In this document: in pieces, positions 46,786-53,899 of the stretch
Layout: every line of letters starts with the position of its first letter
Position numbering within the stretch: the first letter of the stretch is position 1
Assembly: GCF_000422845.1 (NCBI RefSeq)
Contig: NZ_AUGV01000009.1
Coordinates: 1 to 64,000 of the forward strand
Length of the DNA: 64,000 nucleotides
Direction of reading: 5' to 3'
Source: Oceanobacter kriegii DSM 6294
Lineage (GTDB): Bacteria > Pseudomonadota > Gammaproteobacteria > Pseudomonadales > Oceanobacteraceae
Notes under the pieces: model-generated
Seen by the model: only the letters and a program-made list of their open reading frames with translations
Told to the model about the DNA's origin: nothing
The model's database searches: none
Translations under genes and position numbers: made by a program

Positions 46786-47142
46786 ATGGACCCGTTTACC
46801 AAAGCCGTACCCAGCCGTCCTGCGACCGTCAAGGAAACCCAGGAGCAGGTGGATTACTCCCTTAAAAAAGACGAACAACTGGTCAAGCTGGCCCACAGCC
46901 GGGCTTTGACCGGTGATGTAAAAGCGAATACCAACCTCAAGATTGGTCTGTCGATGTTTATTTGTTTGCTGATCAGCGGCTGGTTTGTGGGGCTGTTCTG
47001 GTTTATTGGCAGCTATTTCAGCCAGATGCAGACATTGGCAGAGCCTGTGCCCAGCAGCGTGATGTTGGGCATTATTGGCGCAGGCTCCGGTGTGATTGCC
47101 TTGATGGGCTATATCCTCAAAGGCTTGTTTAAAAGCAATTGA
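46786..47142 (+). CDS. Small two-TM protein, candidate partner of the Panacea protein
   Basis: The function is not known. The 118-residue product MDPFTKAVPSRPATVKETQE has a soluble N-terminal half of 55-60 residues and two hydrophobic helices: LKIGLSMFICLLISGWFVGL with FWFIGSYF, and SVMLGIIGAGSGVIALMGYI followed by LKGLFKSN. The ATG follows AAAGGAATCG. Position directly after a Panacea gene, 15 bases apart, suggests a membrane-acting toxin of a PanAT pair, but a housekeeping membrane protein cannot be excluded. Confidence 0.6.
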   Translation: MDPFTKAVPSRPATVKETQEQVDYSLKKDEQLVKLAHSRALTGDVKANTNLKIGLSMFICLLISGWFVGLFWFIGSYFSQMQTLAEPVPSSVMLGIIGAGSGVIALMGYILKGLFKSN

Positions 47143-47149
47143 GTCCGTT

Positions 47150-47941
47150 TTATTCAACCCGGCCGAAGCGGGACTCGGTTTCCTCGTCGCGCAAGGTCAG
47201 CACCTCGTAGCCGTCCTTGGTGACCGCAATGGTGTGCTCCCACTGGGCCGACAGCTTCTTGTCACGGGTAATGACCGTCCAACCGTCTTTCATATGCTTC
47301 AGCTTGCGGTCGCCCTGATTGATCATCGGCTCGATGGTGAAGGTCATACCTTCCTCCAGCTTCATGCCCGTGCCCGGCGCGCCGTAGTGCAATACCTGCG
47401 GGTCTTCGTGCATCTCGCGGCCAATGCCATGGCCACAATATTCACGTACCACGCTGTAACCGGCTTGCTGGGCCACCTGCTGCACCGCAAAACCGATATC
47501 GCCCAGTGTCGCCCCTGGCTTCACCGTCTTGATACCGGCCCACATAGCCTCGTAGGTTTTATCCACCAGACGACGGGCCACTGGCGTGATCTTGCCAACG
47601 CAATACATCTTGCTGGAATCAGCAATAAAACCGTTCTTCTCCAGAGTAATATCGCAGTTGATGATATCGCCATTGCGCAGAATCTGACTGGCCTTCGGCA
47701 TGCCGTGGCACACCACATGGTTTACTGAAGTGTTCAAACAATATGGGAAATCGTACTGACCACGGCTGGCTGGACGGGCGTTCAACTCGTTTTCAATAAA
47801 GTCTTCCACCGCCAGATTGATGTCCATGGTGCTGACACCCGCTTGCACAAAGTCGTCCAGCATCGCAAACACCTGCGCCAGTAAACGACCGGATTCACGC
47901 ATCAACTCCAGTTCTTCAGGGGTTTTCACAACCGCATTCAT
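47150..47941 (-). CDS. map: Type I methionine aminopeptidase
   Basis: Map removes the initiator methionine from new proteins. The 263-residue product has all five metal ligands: the Asp pair in INCDITLEKNGFIADSSKM, the His in GHGIGREMHEDPQVLHYG, and the Glu residues in EEGMTFTIEPMIN and QWEHTIAVT. The substrate His is in VNHVVCHGMPK. It overlaps by four bases with a ParD-like gene upstream, while the usual map copy sits upstream of rpsB; this may therefore be a second copy. It converges with the Panacea cluster. Confidence 0.95.
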   Translation of the reverse strand: MNAVVKTPEELELMRESGRLLAQVFAMLDDFVQAGVSTMDINLAVEDFIENELNARPASRGQYDFPYCLNTSVNHVVCHGMPKASQILRNGDIINCDITLEKNGFIADSSKMYCVGKITPVARRLVDKTYEAMWAGIKTVKPGATLGDIGFAVQQVAQQAGYSVVREYCGHGIGREMHEDPQVLHYGAPGTGMKLEEGMTFTIEPMINQGDRKLKHMKDGWTVITRDKKLSAQWEHTIAVTKDGYEVLTLRDEETESRFGRVE

Positions 47942-48177
47942 CAGCTGGCCTCCTGCGTTCGTGCCTGATGGTGCTCAGAGCGCAATGACGCCAACGGCAA
48001 AGCCTCATTCATCAACAGCTTGCGCGTTAACTCGGCATAACTCAGCTGTGGATAAAACTCCGCCAACATACCAATCTTGATCCAGTACTCTGCCTGCGAA
48101 TTAATCGACCGCGCCATCACCGCACTGGCGTCACGGATTTCCTCATGCAACTCGTCAGAGATTTTGACGATACCCAT
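47941..48177 (-). CDS. ParD-like antitoxin-family protein coupled to map
   Basis: The 78-residue product starts MGIVKISDELHEEIRDASAV and has a ribbon-helix-helix-like first half with MARSINSQAEYWIKIGMLAE, matching the ParD-like family (PF11903 type). A C-terminal helix ASLRSEHHQARTQ follows. Its stop overlaps the map start by four bases. No ParE-type toxin gene is present, so it may act as a regulator of map or serve another role; the pairing with map is known to recur in Gammaproteobacteria. Confidence 0.8.
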   Translation of the reverse strand: MGIVKISDELHEEIRDASAVMARSINSQAEYWIKIGMLAEFYPQLSYAELTRKLLMNEALPLASLRSEHHQARTQEAS

Positions 48178-48357
48178 CTTCTTCCTTACCCCTCACAGAC
48201 ACATCGCCAAGCCGCGATGCCTGATGAAATACAAAACATATACGGATTGTATATTAAGCCTCCGCGAATGATTGTTCCCCTAACAGGGATAGAGCGTTGT
48301 TGCATGAGTTTTACGGGAAATGGCGGTTGGGTGTATCTGGATAAAAAACTGAAAAAT

Positions 48358-48438
48358 GTAGGTCGAATAAAGCCGCGAAGCGGCTGCCATCCGACGTGCT
48401 GCAGGTGCCGGATGGCGCCTTCGGCTTATTCGACCTAC
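48358..48438. repeat. 81-bp palindromic intergenic repeat, copy 1
   Basis: It is bounded by GTAGGTCGAATAA and its exact reverse complement TTATTCGACCTAC. Inside are the nested stems AGCCGC-GAA-GCGGCT and GCCATCCGAC...GTGCCGGATGGC. A second copy of the same length lies at 49791-49871 and a truncated copy at 51104-51164. It is a REP-type element of a kind common in Pseudomonas and relatives. Confidence 0.92.
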
Positions 48439-48458
48439 CAAGTGCCGTAGTGAATATT

Positions 48459-48516
48459 CTCGTTCCCACGCTCCGCGTGGGAACGCAGGGGGGATATCGG
48501 TTACCACGCAGAGCGA
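48459..48516. repeat. Second palindrome family (CTCGTTCCCACGCTCC), copy 1
   Basis: The stem GTTCCCACGC-TCC-GCGTGGGAAC is followed by a trailing ATCGGTTACCACGCAGAGCG. Another copy lies at 51029-51099. This motif is widespread between genes in Gammaproteobacteria. It directly follows the 81-bp element and ends just before the RES toxin gene. Confidence 0.92.
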
Positions 48517-48522
48517 CAGGAG

Positions 48523-49302
48523 CTAAGCCGGTTTGGGCAGCGTGCCATCAACCAGAAAGGACGTCAGCGGAAAATGAACCGTGTTGTGGTTGCCAACCGC
48601 CTTGAAGGTGACCTTGTCGCGGCTGACTTCACACAGCCAACGTTCCATCGACTCTGGACTGCTGTCAGCAAACGGCCGAGGCGTAAACAAGGCGACGCAG
48701 GTCAGAGGCGTTGCACTGCGGGCTGACAAATACTCGAATGCCTCAACCCCAGCAGCGCGCATGCTACTACCGGTGTGCTGTGACGCGCGATAGTCGCTGG
48801 GGTGAGTCAGCATTGCCTGAAATTGATCGAACGGCACTTGCTGTAAGTACACGCCAGTCGTGGTGCGGTAAGACACAGAAAACAGCGTGTGTTCGGTGGT
48901 TAAACGATCGGACGGGCCGGGGAGTGGCATGGCATGCAGAAAAACCAGACGGTAGTACGCTGACTCTGTCAGCGTGGCCTCAACCGAGCAGCCACCGTAA
49001 AACAAGCTGGGCTCGTGCTGTTGGCCAAAGCGAGATCCCCACTTCAATGGTGGGTAGCGGAATGGGGTTTTCAGTAAATAATGCAGTGGTTCATTGGTCA
49101 CTGGGTGGAACTGATACGGGGCCGGTGGTTTGGCCGACTCCAGCAAGTCTTCCAGCACGGCTTGCTCGTCGAGCGAATCGACATAGTTCAGCGTAGCAAC
49201 TTGCTCCTGGCTTTCTACCAAACGCCACAACCGCCCTTCGATTGAACGAATGTGTTGTTCACCCTGACATTGCGCCCAGATATCCGTATCTGTGTGAGTC
49301 AT
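48523..49302 (-). CDS. RES-domain toxin
   Basis: RES-domain toxins (MbcT, ParT, Res types) degrade or transfer from NAD+. The 259-residue product has the RES motif residues spread as in the family: FRYPPLKWGSRFGQQHEPSL, followed by FYGGCSVEATLTESAYYR with Glu and Ser, and a C-terminal PLTSFLVDG. It lies two bases downstream of an Xre/MbcA-type antitoxin gene on the same strand, the standard order. The N-terminal ~60 residues are longer than in compact RES toxins. Confidence 0.88.
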   Translation of the reverse strand: MTHTDTDIWAQCQGEQHIRSIEGRLWRLVESQEQVATLNYVDSLDEQAVLEDLLESAKPPAPYQFHPVTNEPLHYLLKTPFRYPPLKWGSRFGQQHEPSLFYGGCSVEATLTESAYYRLVFLHAMPLPGPSDRLTTEHTLFSVSYRTTTGVYLQQVPFDQFQAMLTHPSDYRASQHTGSSMRAAGVEAFEYLSARSATPLTCVALFTPRPFADSSPESMERWLCEVSRDKVTFKAVGNHNTVHFPLTSFLVDGTLPKPA

Positions 49303-49304
49303 GC

Positions 49305-49676
49305 TCAGACCTTGCCTCGCATGGCATCCAAATAGGTGACCACCGTCATCAACCCTTGCACGGTTTGCATTTGTTCCGCTGGAATACCGCCAGTGGCCGT
49401 GTTGGGGGAGCGCATGAAATGCTTGATCCAGGCGCCATCGCCACCGGCCAGCGCATACAAGGCACGGGCTGCCCGAATCAACAGCAAGGCCAGCTCACCT
49501 TGCTTCGAAGACGGGTCCAGCACCCCTTTATCCTTCAGGCGCGACACACTGCTGCGATTTATGCCAATCACCTGACCCAACTCCGACTGCTTCAGCGTCA
49601 GTTGCTCGGAAGCCCGAAACAACGCCTTGCAGAGCACGGCAGCAGGATCTGGTTGAAGCTGTAACTGAGCAGACAT
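49305..49676 (-). CDS. Xre/MbcA/ParS-type antitoxin
   Basis: The antitoxin neutralises the RES toxin and likely represses its own promoter. The 123-residue product has a helix-turn-helix (LTLKQSELGQVIGINRSSVS) and the C-terminal toxin-binding domain of the family (RAARALYALAGGDGAWIKHF followed by MRSPNTATGGIPAEQM). It is the first gene of the operon, with a divergent AT-rich upstream region. Confidence 0.88.
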   Translation of the reverse strand: MSAQLQLQPDPAAVLCKALFRASEQLTLKQSELGQVIGINRSSVSRLKDKGVLDPSSKQGELALLLIRAARALYALAGGDGAWIKHFMRSPNTATGGIPAEQMQTVQGLMTVVTYLDAMRGKV

Positions 49677-49790
49677 AACGACTCCAAACGGTGATTAAAC
49701 ACACCTTATTCTAGGCTTTTGTGTTCAATTTGCACATTGTGATTTGTAAATGTTCATTTTGGTCTTCTTGGGCTGGCAAAATAATCCATG

Positions 49791-49893
49791 GTAGGTCGAA
49801 TAAAGCCGCGAAGCGGCTGCCATCCGACGTGCTGCATGTGTCGGATGGCGCCTTCGGCTTATTCGACCTACCAAGTGCTGCAGTGAATATTCT
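49791..49893. repeat. 81-bp palindromic repeat, copy 2, with 22 bp of shared flank
   Basis: It is almost identical to copy 1 at 48358, including the GTAGGTCGAATAA / TTATTCGACCTAC ends. The identity extends into the following CAAGTGCTGCAGTGAATATTCT (one or two differences), so the two copies share a longer ancestral unit of about 103 bp. It lies upstream of the RES/Xre operon and 37 bases before an unknown plus-strand gene. Confidence 0.92.
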
Positions 49894-49929
49894 GGTTGTG
49901 CTGGAGTTCCTGTTTTCCACGGAAGCTCT

Positions 49930-50367
49930 ATGTTCATATTCAATGCCCTGAGTTGGTCTTACTGCTACTGGTCGCGAAGAGTTTCCTTGCATCAGGGTGA
50001 ATTGGAACGGCTTTTAAATCTGTTTACTGAGGCGAATTTAACACCAACGAGTATTCTAGGAATGAAAGATAAGATTGACCGCAGACTGCTCGTATACATT
50101 CAAAAGCAAGAAGGTGGTTCGGTTTGTATTGAAATGGTTGAAACCTCCCGTAACGGACTTTCCTATTGGCTCAATGGCGAAATCTGGAACAGAGGACGGG
50201 CCTGCTATAACCGTGAGCGATGCACAAACAAACACGGAGAAATGTGGAAAATAGTCCCGCTAAGCCGACGTCTTTCTTCTCCTCGCTGGGTCACTGAAGC
50301 TTCAGTGGTGGAAATTAGCCGCGCTGCTATCGAGAGGTATAAGCGATGGGTCAACGGATCGACATGA
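49930..50367 (+). CDS. Unknown protein, first gene of a two-gene accessory unit
   Basis: It was not recognised. The 145-residue soluble product starts MFIFNALSWSYCYWSRRVSL and has a mixed alpha/beta pattern with LLVYIQKQEGGSVCIEMVET, YWLNGEIWNRGRACYNRERC and ISRAAIERYKRWVNGST. There are four cysteines, one at residue 12, one in VCIEM and two in CYNRERC, and no signal peptide. A GGAAGCTCT ribosome site precedes the ATG. Its stop overlaps the start of a small membrane protein gene (ATGA). Its place among toxin-antitoxin modules suggests a similar accessory role, by context only. Confidence 0.6.
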   Translation: MFIFNALSWSYCYWSRRVSLHQGELERLLNLFTEANLTPTSILGMKDKIDRRLLVYIQKQEGGSVCIEMVETSRNGLSYWLNGEIWNRGRACYNRERCTNKHGEMWKIVPLSRRLSSPRWVTEASVVEISRAAIERYKRWVNGST

Positions 50368-50567
50368 AAAATAATATCGTCGGGGTTTTACTTGCTTTCG
50401 GGTACCTGGCAGGGATAGGACTGATGATCGCTTTTTGCTACTCGGAGGCTTCTCCTGAAAACAAAGACGGATTCTTTTACGTACTGCTTTTTACCATGCT
50501 GTTTCGGGATCTCATTCTGGAGGTGGTTGGCTATATCAAGACAAAGCTTCACGGGCCCAGGGGATAA
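50364..50567 (+). CDS. Unknown small two-TM protein, second gene of the unit
   Basis: The 67-residue product MKNNIVGVLLAFGYLAGIGL has two hydrophobic stretches (residues 4-26 and 40-56) separated by an acidic loop (SEASPENKDG), and a basic C-terminus (KTKLHGPRG). It starts at an ATG overlapping the stop of the 145-aa gene; an in-frame ATG at 50346 is an alternative. The function is unknown. Confidence 0.5.
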   Translation: MKNNIVGVLLAFGYLAGIGLMIAFCYSEASPENKDGFFYVLLFTMLFRDLILEVVGYIKTKLHGPRG

Positions 50568-50718
50568 AATACACTACTTGCTGGAAAGTAGAATGTGTCA
50601 GTGGAGCGCCGCCCGGAAAAACGCGTAGTACATCAGCGTGTGCGTTCTAATGTGCCTTCACCTACACCATATGGAGATCCTAGTTCCTGTTAATAGCGTG
50701 GGTCAGATAGATAAGCAA

Positions 50719-50928
50719 TCATCTCTGGTTGTTTGGTTTCTTTATGAGAGCTCTGATAGTGGTGAAAATACTGGCTAATACCAGAGCGATGCTGAAAGCT
50801 TCCAGGACGCTCTCTATATTAAACGTATGTGATTTAATTCCCAAAGACGTGGCCATAAGCTTTATGTAGCCTAATGTACATAGGGCGAAAAATAAAAAAA
50901 TACCAACAAAAAAACGAAAATTATTCAC
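50719..50928 (-). CDS. Hypothetical small membrane protein
   Basis: A 69-residue frame starting with GTG (VNNFRFFVGIFLFFALCTLG as written from DNA) would encode two hydrophobic helices and a basic tail (RALIKKPNNQR). The region is AT-rich like neighbouring accessory genes. No convincing ribosome binding site is seen and no homolog was recognised, so this may not be a gene. Confidence 0.3.
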   Translation of the reverse strand: MNNFRFFVGIFLFFALCTLGYIKLMATSLGIKSHTFNIESVLEAFSIALVLASIFTTIRALIKKPNNQR

Positions 50929-51028
50929 TTGCTAAACCTGCTTGTTGGAGTAGCTTTCAAGCATACTCAGCTTCTCCCGGGAATACATCCCGTTAAAATT
51001 GCTACCTGCGGCAATGCTATTATCTTTT

Positions 51029-51164
51029 CTCGTTCCCACGCTCCGCGTGGAAATGCAGGGGCGGGCGGTATCTCGGCTACCACGCAGAGCGTGGGAGCCA
51101 GACAAGCGGCTGCCATCCGACGTGCTGCATGCGTCGGATGGCGCCTTCGGCTTATTCGACCTAC
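51029..51164. repeat. Composite of two palindrome families
   Basis: A copy of the CTCGTTCCCACGCTCC element (51029-51099) is joined directly to a left-truncated copy of the 81-bp element (AAGCGGCTGCCATCCGAC to TTATTCGACCTAC, 51104-51164). The left arm of the 81-bp element is missing, as if one element had inserted into or recombined with the other. It lies just upstream of the HEPN/MNT pair. Confidence 0.9.
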
Positions 51165-51265
51165 ATTAGGGCAGTGCTGTGCTCAAGGTAGTGATGCCGT
51201 GGTTTTATAGCGGCACCTGTGTGTTCTGAGTTAACCTGAAGCGAACCACTCAAAAGGGCGTCCCA

Positions 51266-51670
51266 ATGCTGCAAACAGAATCCTTTGCCAATGCCATTTC
51301 CTCGTTGCAACGTGCAATAGATGAGTATGAGCGCACGGCCAATGAGTTTGTACGCGATGCCTGTATTCAGCGGTTTGAATATACCTATGATCTTTCCCAC
51401 AAGATGCTGAAACGCCACCTTGAGATGACTTCTGCAAACCCGGCGGATGTTGATGGTTACAGCTTCCAGGAGCTGATTCGAACAGGCGCTGAACGAGGTT
51501 TGTTGCTTAATAGTTGGGACTGCTGGGCCAAATACCGGCTGGCCAGAAACATCACCAGCCATAGCTACAACGAAGCCAAGGCCTTGGAAGTGTTCCAGCA
51601 GATTCCGGACTTTCTGAAAGAATCCGAATACCTGTTGGCTCGCCTGAACGACAGCAGCTTTGCGGAGTAG
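51266..51670 (+). CDS. HEPN-domain protein (HepT-like toxin, HI0074 family)
   Basis: HEPN toxins of this group are RNases. The 134-residue product is all-helical and has the RNase-type motif R-x4-H in YRLARNITSHSYNE. It also has ACIQRFEYTYDLSHKMLKRH, typical of the nucleotidyltransferase substrate-binding family. It starts with ATG at 51266 and is followed after 19 bases by its nucleotidyltransferase partner. In the studied systems MntA neutralises HepT by AMPylating it. Confidence 0.9.
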   Translation: MLQTESFANAISSLQRAIDEYERTANEFVRDACIQRFEYTYDLSHKMLKRHLEMTSANPADVDGYSFQELIRTGAERGLLLNSWDCWAKYRLARNITSHSYNEAKALEVFQQIPDFLKESEYLLARLNDSSFAE

Positions 51671-51689
51671 GTCGGTGAAGAGTAGAAGT

Positions 51690-52010
51690 ATGGAACAGCA
51701 ACTCGCCATCAGCCCGTCTGAGCTTCTAATCGTCAAACAGATTCTGAAGCAACATCTTCCAGACGCAATTCATGTCTGGGTCTACGGCAGTCGCGCAAAC
51801 GGCAATGCCAAACGATTTTCAGACCTTGATCTGGCCATTGAACTGGAAGGTGGCAAAACGCTCGACTTTGGACTGCTTGCCCAGCTGGCAATGGCCTTCG
51901 ATGAATCCGAACTGCCCTGGAAGGTCGATATCCTCGATATCAATTCAGCTCCTGCATCCTTTCTGGAAACGGCTCGTAACGGGATTCCATTGGAAAGCAT
52001 CGCCGCTTGA
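51690..52010 (+). CDS. Minimal nucleotidyltransferase (MntA-like antitoxin, HI0073 family)
   Basis: The 106-residue product has the minimal nucleotidyltransferase motif G-S-x-D-x-D in VYGSRANGNAKRFSDLDLAI, and the third acidic residue in KVDILDIN. It starts MEQQLAISPSELLIVKQ at the ATG at 51690, just after the HEPN gene; an in-frame start 30 bases upstream overlaps that gene. It is expected to AMPylate and so inactivate the HEPN partner. Confidence 0.9.
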   Translation: MEQQLAISPSELLIVKQILKQHLPDAIHVWVYGSRANGNAKRFSDLDLAIELEGGKTLDFGLLAQLAMAFDESELPWKVDILDINSAPASFLETARNGIPLESIAA

Positions 52011-52053
52011 GTGTGACTCACTTGTTGCCTTGCTCCTTGTGGGTGGGGCTCTC

Positions 52054-52087
52054 GGTGTAATACGCCTTCGGCTATTACACCCTACGG
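52054..52087. repeat. Third palindrome family (GGTGTAATACGCCTTCGGC), copy 1
   Basis: GGTGTAATA-GCC-TTCG-GGC-TATTACACC forms a perfect hairpin followed by CTACGG. An identical copy lies at 53694-53717 and continues into CCCTACGG. It lies between the HEPN/MNT and the ParE modules. This is a common intergenic element of Gammaproteobacteria. Confidence 0.9.
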
Positions 52088-52128
52088 TGCTGTGCTATTT
52101 TTGAACAACTCCTGCGCGAGGGCTCATT

Positions 52129-52371
52129 ATGACCACCACCATGACCATTCAACTCGACTCCGATCTCAAGCAACGTCTTGATCGGCTGGCTGCTGCCAGT
52201 CAGCAATCCAGCGATGCGCTAGCGTCCGATGTGTTGAAAGACTTTGTAGAATTGAATGAATGGCAGTCGCAGGAACTGCAAGACGCGATCAAGGAAGCCG
52301 ATCGCGGCGAATTTGCCACGGCAACTCAAGTGAAGGAAACGCTTGGGAAGTGGGGAGTGGATGCAGATTAA
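52129..52371 (+). CDS. Ribbon-helix-helix antitoxin (ParD/RelB-like)
   Basis: The 80-residue product has the ribbon-helix-helix start MTTTMTIQLDSDLKQRLDRL with AAASQQSSDALASDVLKDFV. A C-terminal toxin-binding region follows (QELQDAIKEADRGEFATATQ). It overlaps the ParE-type toxin gene by 11 bases, the usual antitoxin-first order. It should autoregulate the pair through DNA binding. Confidence 0.88.
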   Translation: MTTTMTIQLDSDLKQRLDRLAAASQQSSDALASDVLKDFVELNEWQSQELQDAIKEADRGEFATATQVKETLGKWGVDAD

Positions 52372-52651
52372 ATGGCTGGCCAAAGCTCTCAAAAACCTGG
52401 ATGACGAAGCAGAGTTTATTGCTTCCGAAGACCCCGCCGCCGCCCGACTAGTTGTTCAGCGTATCGTTACCGCTGTCAACCTACTTGAAGAAACCCCGAA
52501 CCTTGGCCGCCCCGGCCGTATTGCTGGCACTCGTGAACTGGTGGTTCCCAATACCCGCTACATTATTCCTTATCGGATTAACTCCGGATTGCAGCAAATT
52601 GAAATCTTGCGGGTGTTCCATACCTCGAGGCGATTGCCCGGACAGTGGTGA
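52361..52651 (+). CDS. parE: ParE/RelE-superfamily toxin
   Basis: The 96-residue product MQIKWLAKALKNLDDEAEFI has the family pattern ARLVVQRIVTAVNLLEETPN, LGRPGRIAGTRELVV and the C-terminal IPYRINSGLQQIEILRVFHT with SRRLP. This closely fits ParE-type toxins that act on DNA gyrase, though RelE-type RNase action cannot be excluded from sequence alone. The ATG at 52361 lies inside the 3' end of the antitoxin gene. Confidence 0.88.
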   Translation: MQIKWLAKALKNLDDEAEFIASEDPAAARLVVQRIVTAVNLLEETPNLGRPGRIAGTRELVVPNTRYIIPYRINSGLQQIEILRVFHTSRRLPGQW

Positions 52652-52672
52652 AATTTTATTAAATGGAGTTTT

Positions 52673-53548
52673 ATGTCTGAAATTATTCGTCGTTATATGA
52701 GTTTCGACAAATTTGCATCACTAATGCTCGGGGGAAATCTCTTTCTTCCTAAGATGACGTTGTTCTCAGATGATCTTGAAGGCGGGCTTCCTGCTCACTA
52801 CTTTATATCAATGAGCAACGATGCACCGATTATTGATTTGGCTGTGAATGGAGCCATGGGGCCTATAGGTGAAAGCCAAGCTGTGTGGCACGCAAGATTG
52901 GCTGAAAATGAGAAGCACAGGAAGGCAATCGAGGCGCGTGAGTTTTTAACTCCATTTGGGGCGTATCCATCCAGTGGCATAGAAGCTGTTCACCCTCAGT
53001 GTCGGGAGTGGATCTACGTTAGTTGCTGGAACAGATCTGAAATGGAGTCAGTAGCTATGTGGCAGATTTATGGAGGATCAAGAAATTCTCTTTGCTTGGT
53101 TTCTGACAAAGAGTCTGTCCTGAAGTCTATTGAGTCTCCTGGTCATATGTCGGTAGAGTTCTATGATGTGGAATATATTGATCACGATGAATACGCTGAA
53201 TCATGCCAAAGTGGAAATGGATTTACTCCGTTTAAATTGAAGTCTCAAGAGTATGAATTTGAAAATGAAACAAGATTGATATGTTTCGATCCATCTGTTG
53301 ATTTGACCAAAAGTGATAAAAATCCAGAGAATGGGATGGTGCTATAAATCGGTAATTTAAAGGGGTTGATAAACAAGGTTGTCATATCCCCGGAGGCCGA
53401 TCCGTGGTTCAAAACTGTCGTTGAACAGTTTATGGAAAACTTGGGATTTGAAAGTGCTGTAGTGGAATCAGATCTAAGAAAAGAGCGGTCGTATAATGTT
53501 TGGGATAATCTTATACGGGCCTACGACAAGCGTAACGGTAAGTACTGA
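52673..53548 (+). pseudogene. DUF2971-family gene interrupted by an in-frame TAA
   Basis: The function of DUF2971 proteins is unknown; many lie in defence or accessory islands. The first 224 codons start MSEIIRRYMSFDKFASLMLG and have the family block WIYVSCWNRSEMESVAMWQI. A TAA at 53345-53347 follows MVL. Reading on in the same frame gives IGNLKGLINKVVISPEADPW and FKTVVEQFMENLGFES to a stop at 53548, which is the expected C-terminal domain of the family. A single nonsense codon thus splits a gene of about 291 codons. Readthrough or a sequencing error are alternatives to a true pseudogene. Confidence 0.7.
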
Positions 53549-53640
53549 AAGTTTTCAGCCACACCGGCGTTTTGTTCTCGGGTGAAACGGTATCTACTCC
53601 CAGGCAGTAGCGCGGGAGACAGATCAATTTGTTGAACACT

Positions 53641-53764
53641 CTGTAGGATGTATTAGCGGAACGCGTAATACATCAAATGTAGCGGTGTAATACGCCTTCG
53701 GCTATTACACCCTACGGCTTTGCGATCAAAGCTCGTTGTAGGAGCGAATTTATTCGCGAATGAA
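53641..53764. repeat. Cluster of intergenic palindromes before gatB
   Basis: Three motifs lie in 124 bases: TAGGATGTATTAGCGGAACGCGTAATACATCA (53643-53675, written here as one element with GATGTATTA/TAATACATC arms), the second copy of the GGTGTAATACGCC hairpin (53694-53717), and TGTAGGAGCGAATTTATTCGCGAA (around 53738-53762). All are known types of dispersed elements. A GC-rich segment with repeated GACGTCCGAC follows (about 53815-53840). No gene was seen in the 351-base gap. Confidence 0.8.
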
Positions 53765-53899
53765 GTTACGCGTTTCGGTTCGCTCTGAGGCCAACAAAGC
53801 TTAAGAGCATCGGACGTCCGACTTCAGACGTCCGACCTTCCAACAAACCAGGCATCTGGCCAACCGCTCCAGACGCCTGACGTCAGTCTCCCGACTGTC

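Noticed and set aside
50590-50645. Further copy of the GATGTATTA/TAATACATC palindrome
   Set aside because: The stretch around ACGCGTAGTACATCAG resembles one arm only; the other arm is too changed to call a repeat.
48358-51164. CRISPR array
   Set aside because: The copies are about 1.3-1.4 kb apart, are themselves long palindromes, and no regular spacers or cas genes exist.
48358-53717. Repeats in the island as attC sites of a chromosomal integron
   Set aside because: The palindromes lack the GTTRRRY/RYYYAAC core sites, belong to several unrelated families, the genes point in both directions, and no integrase gene is seen.
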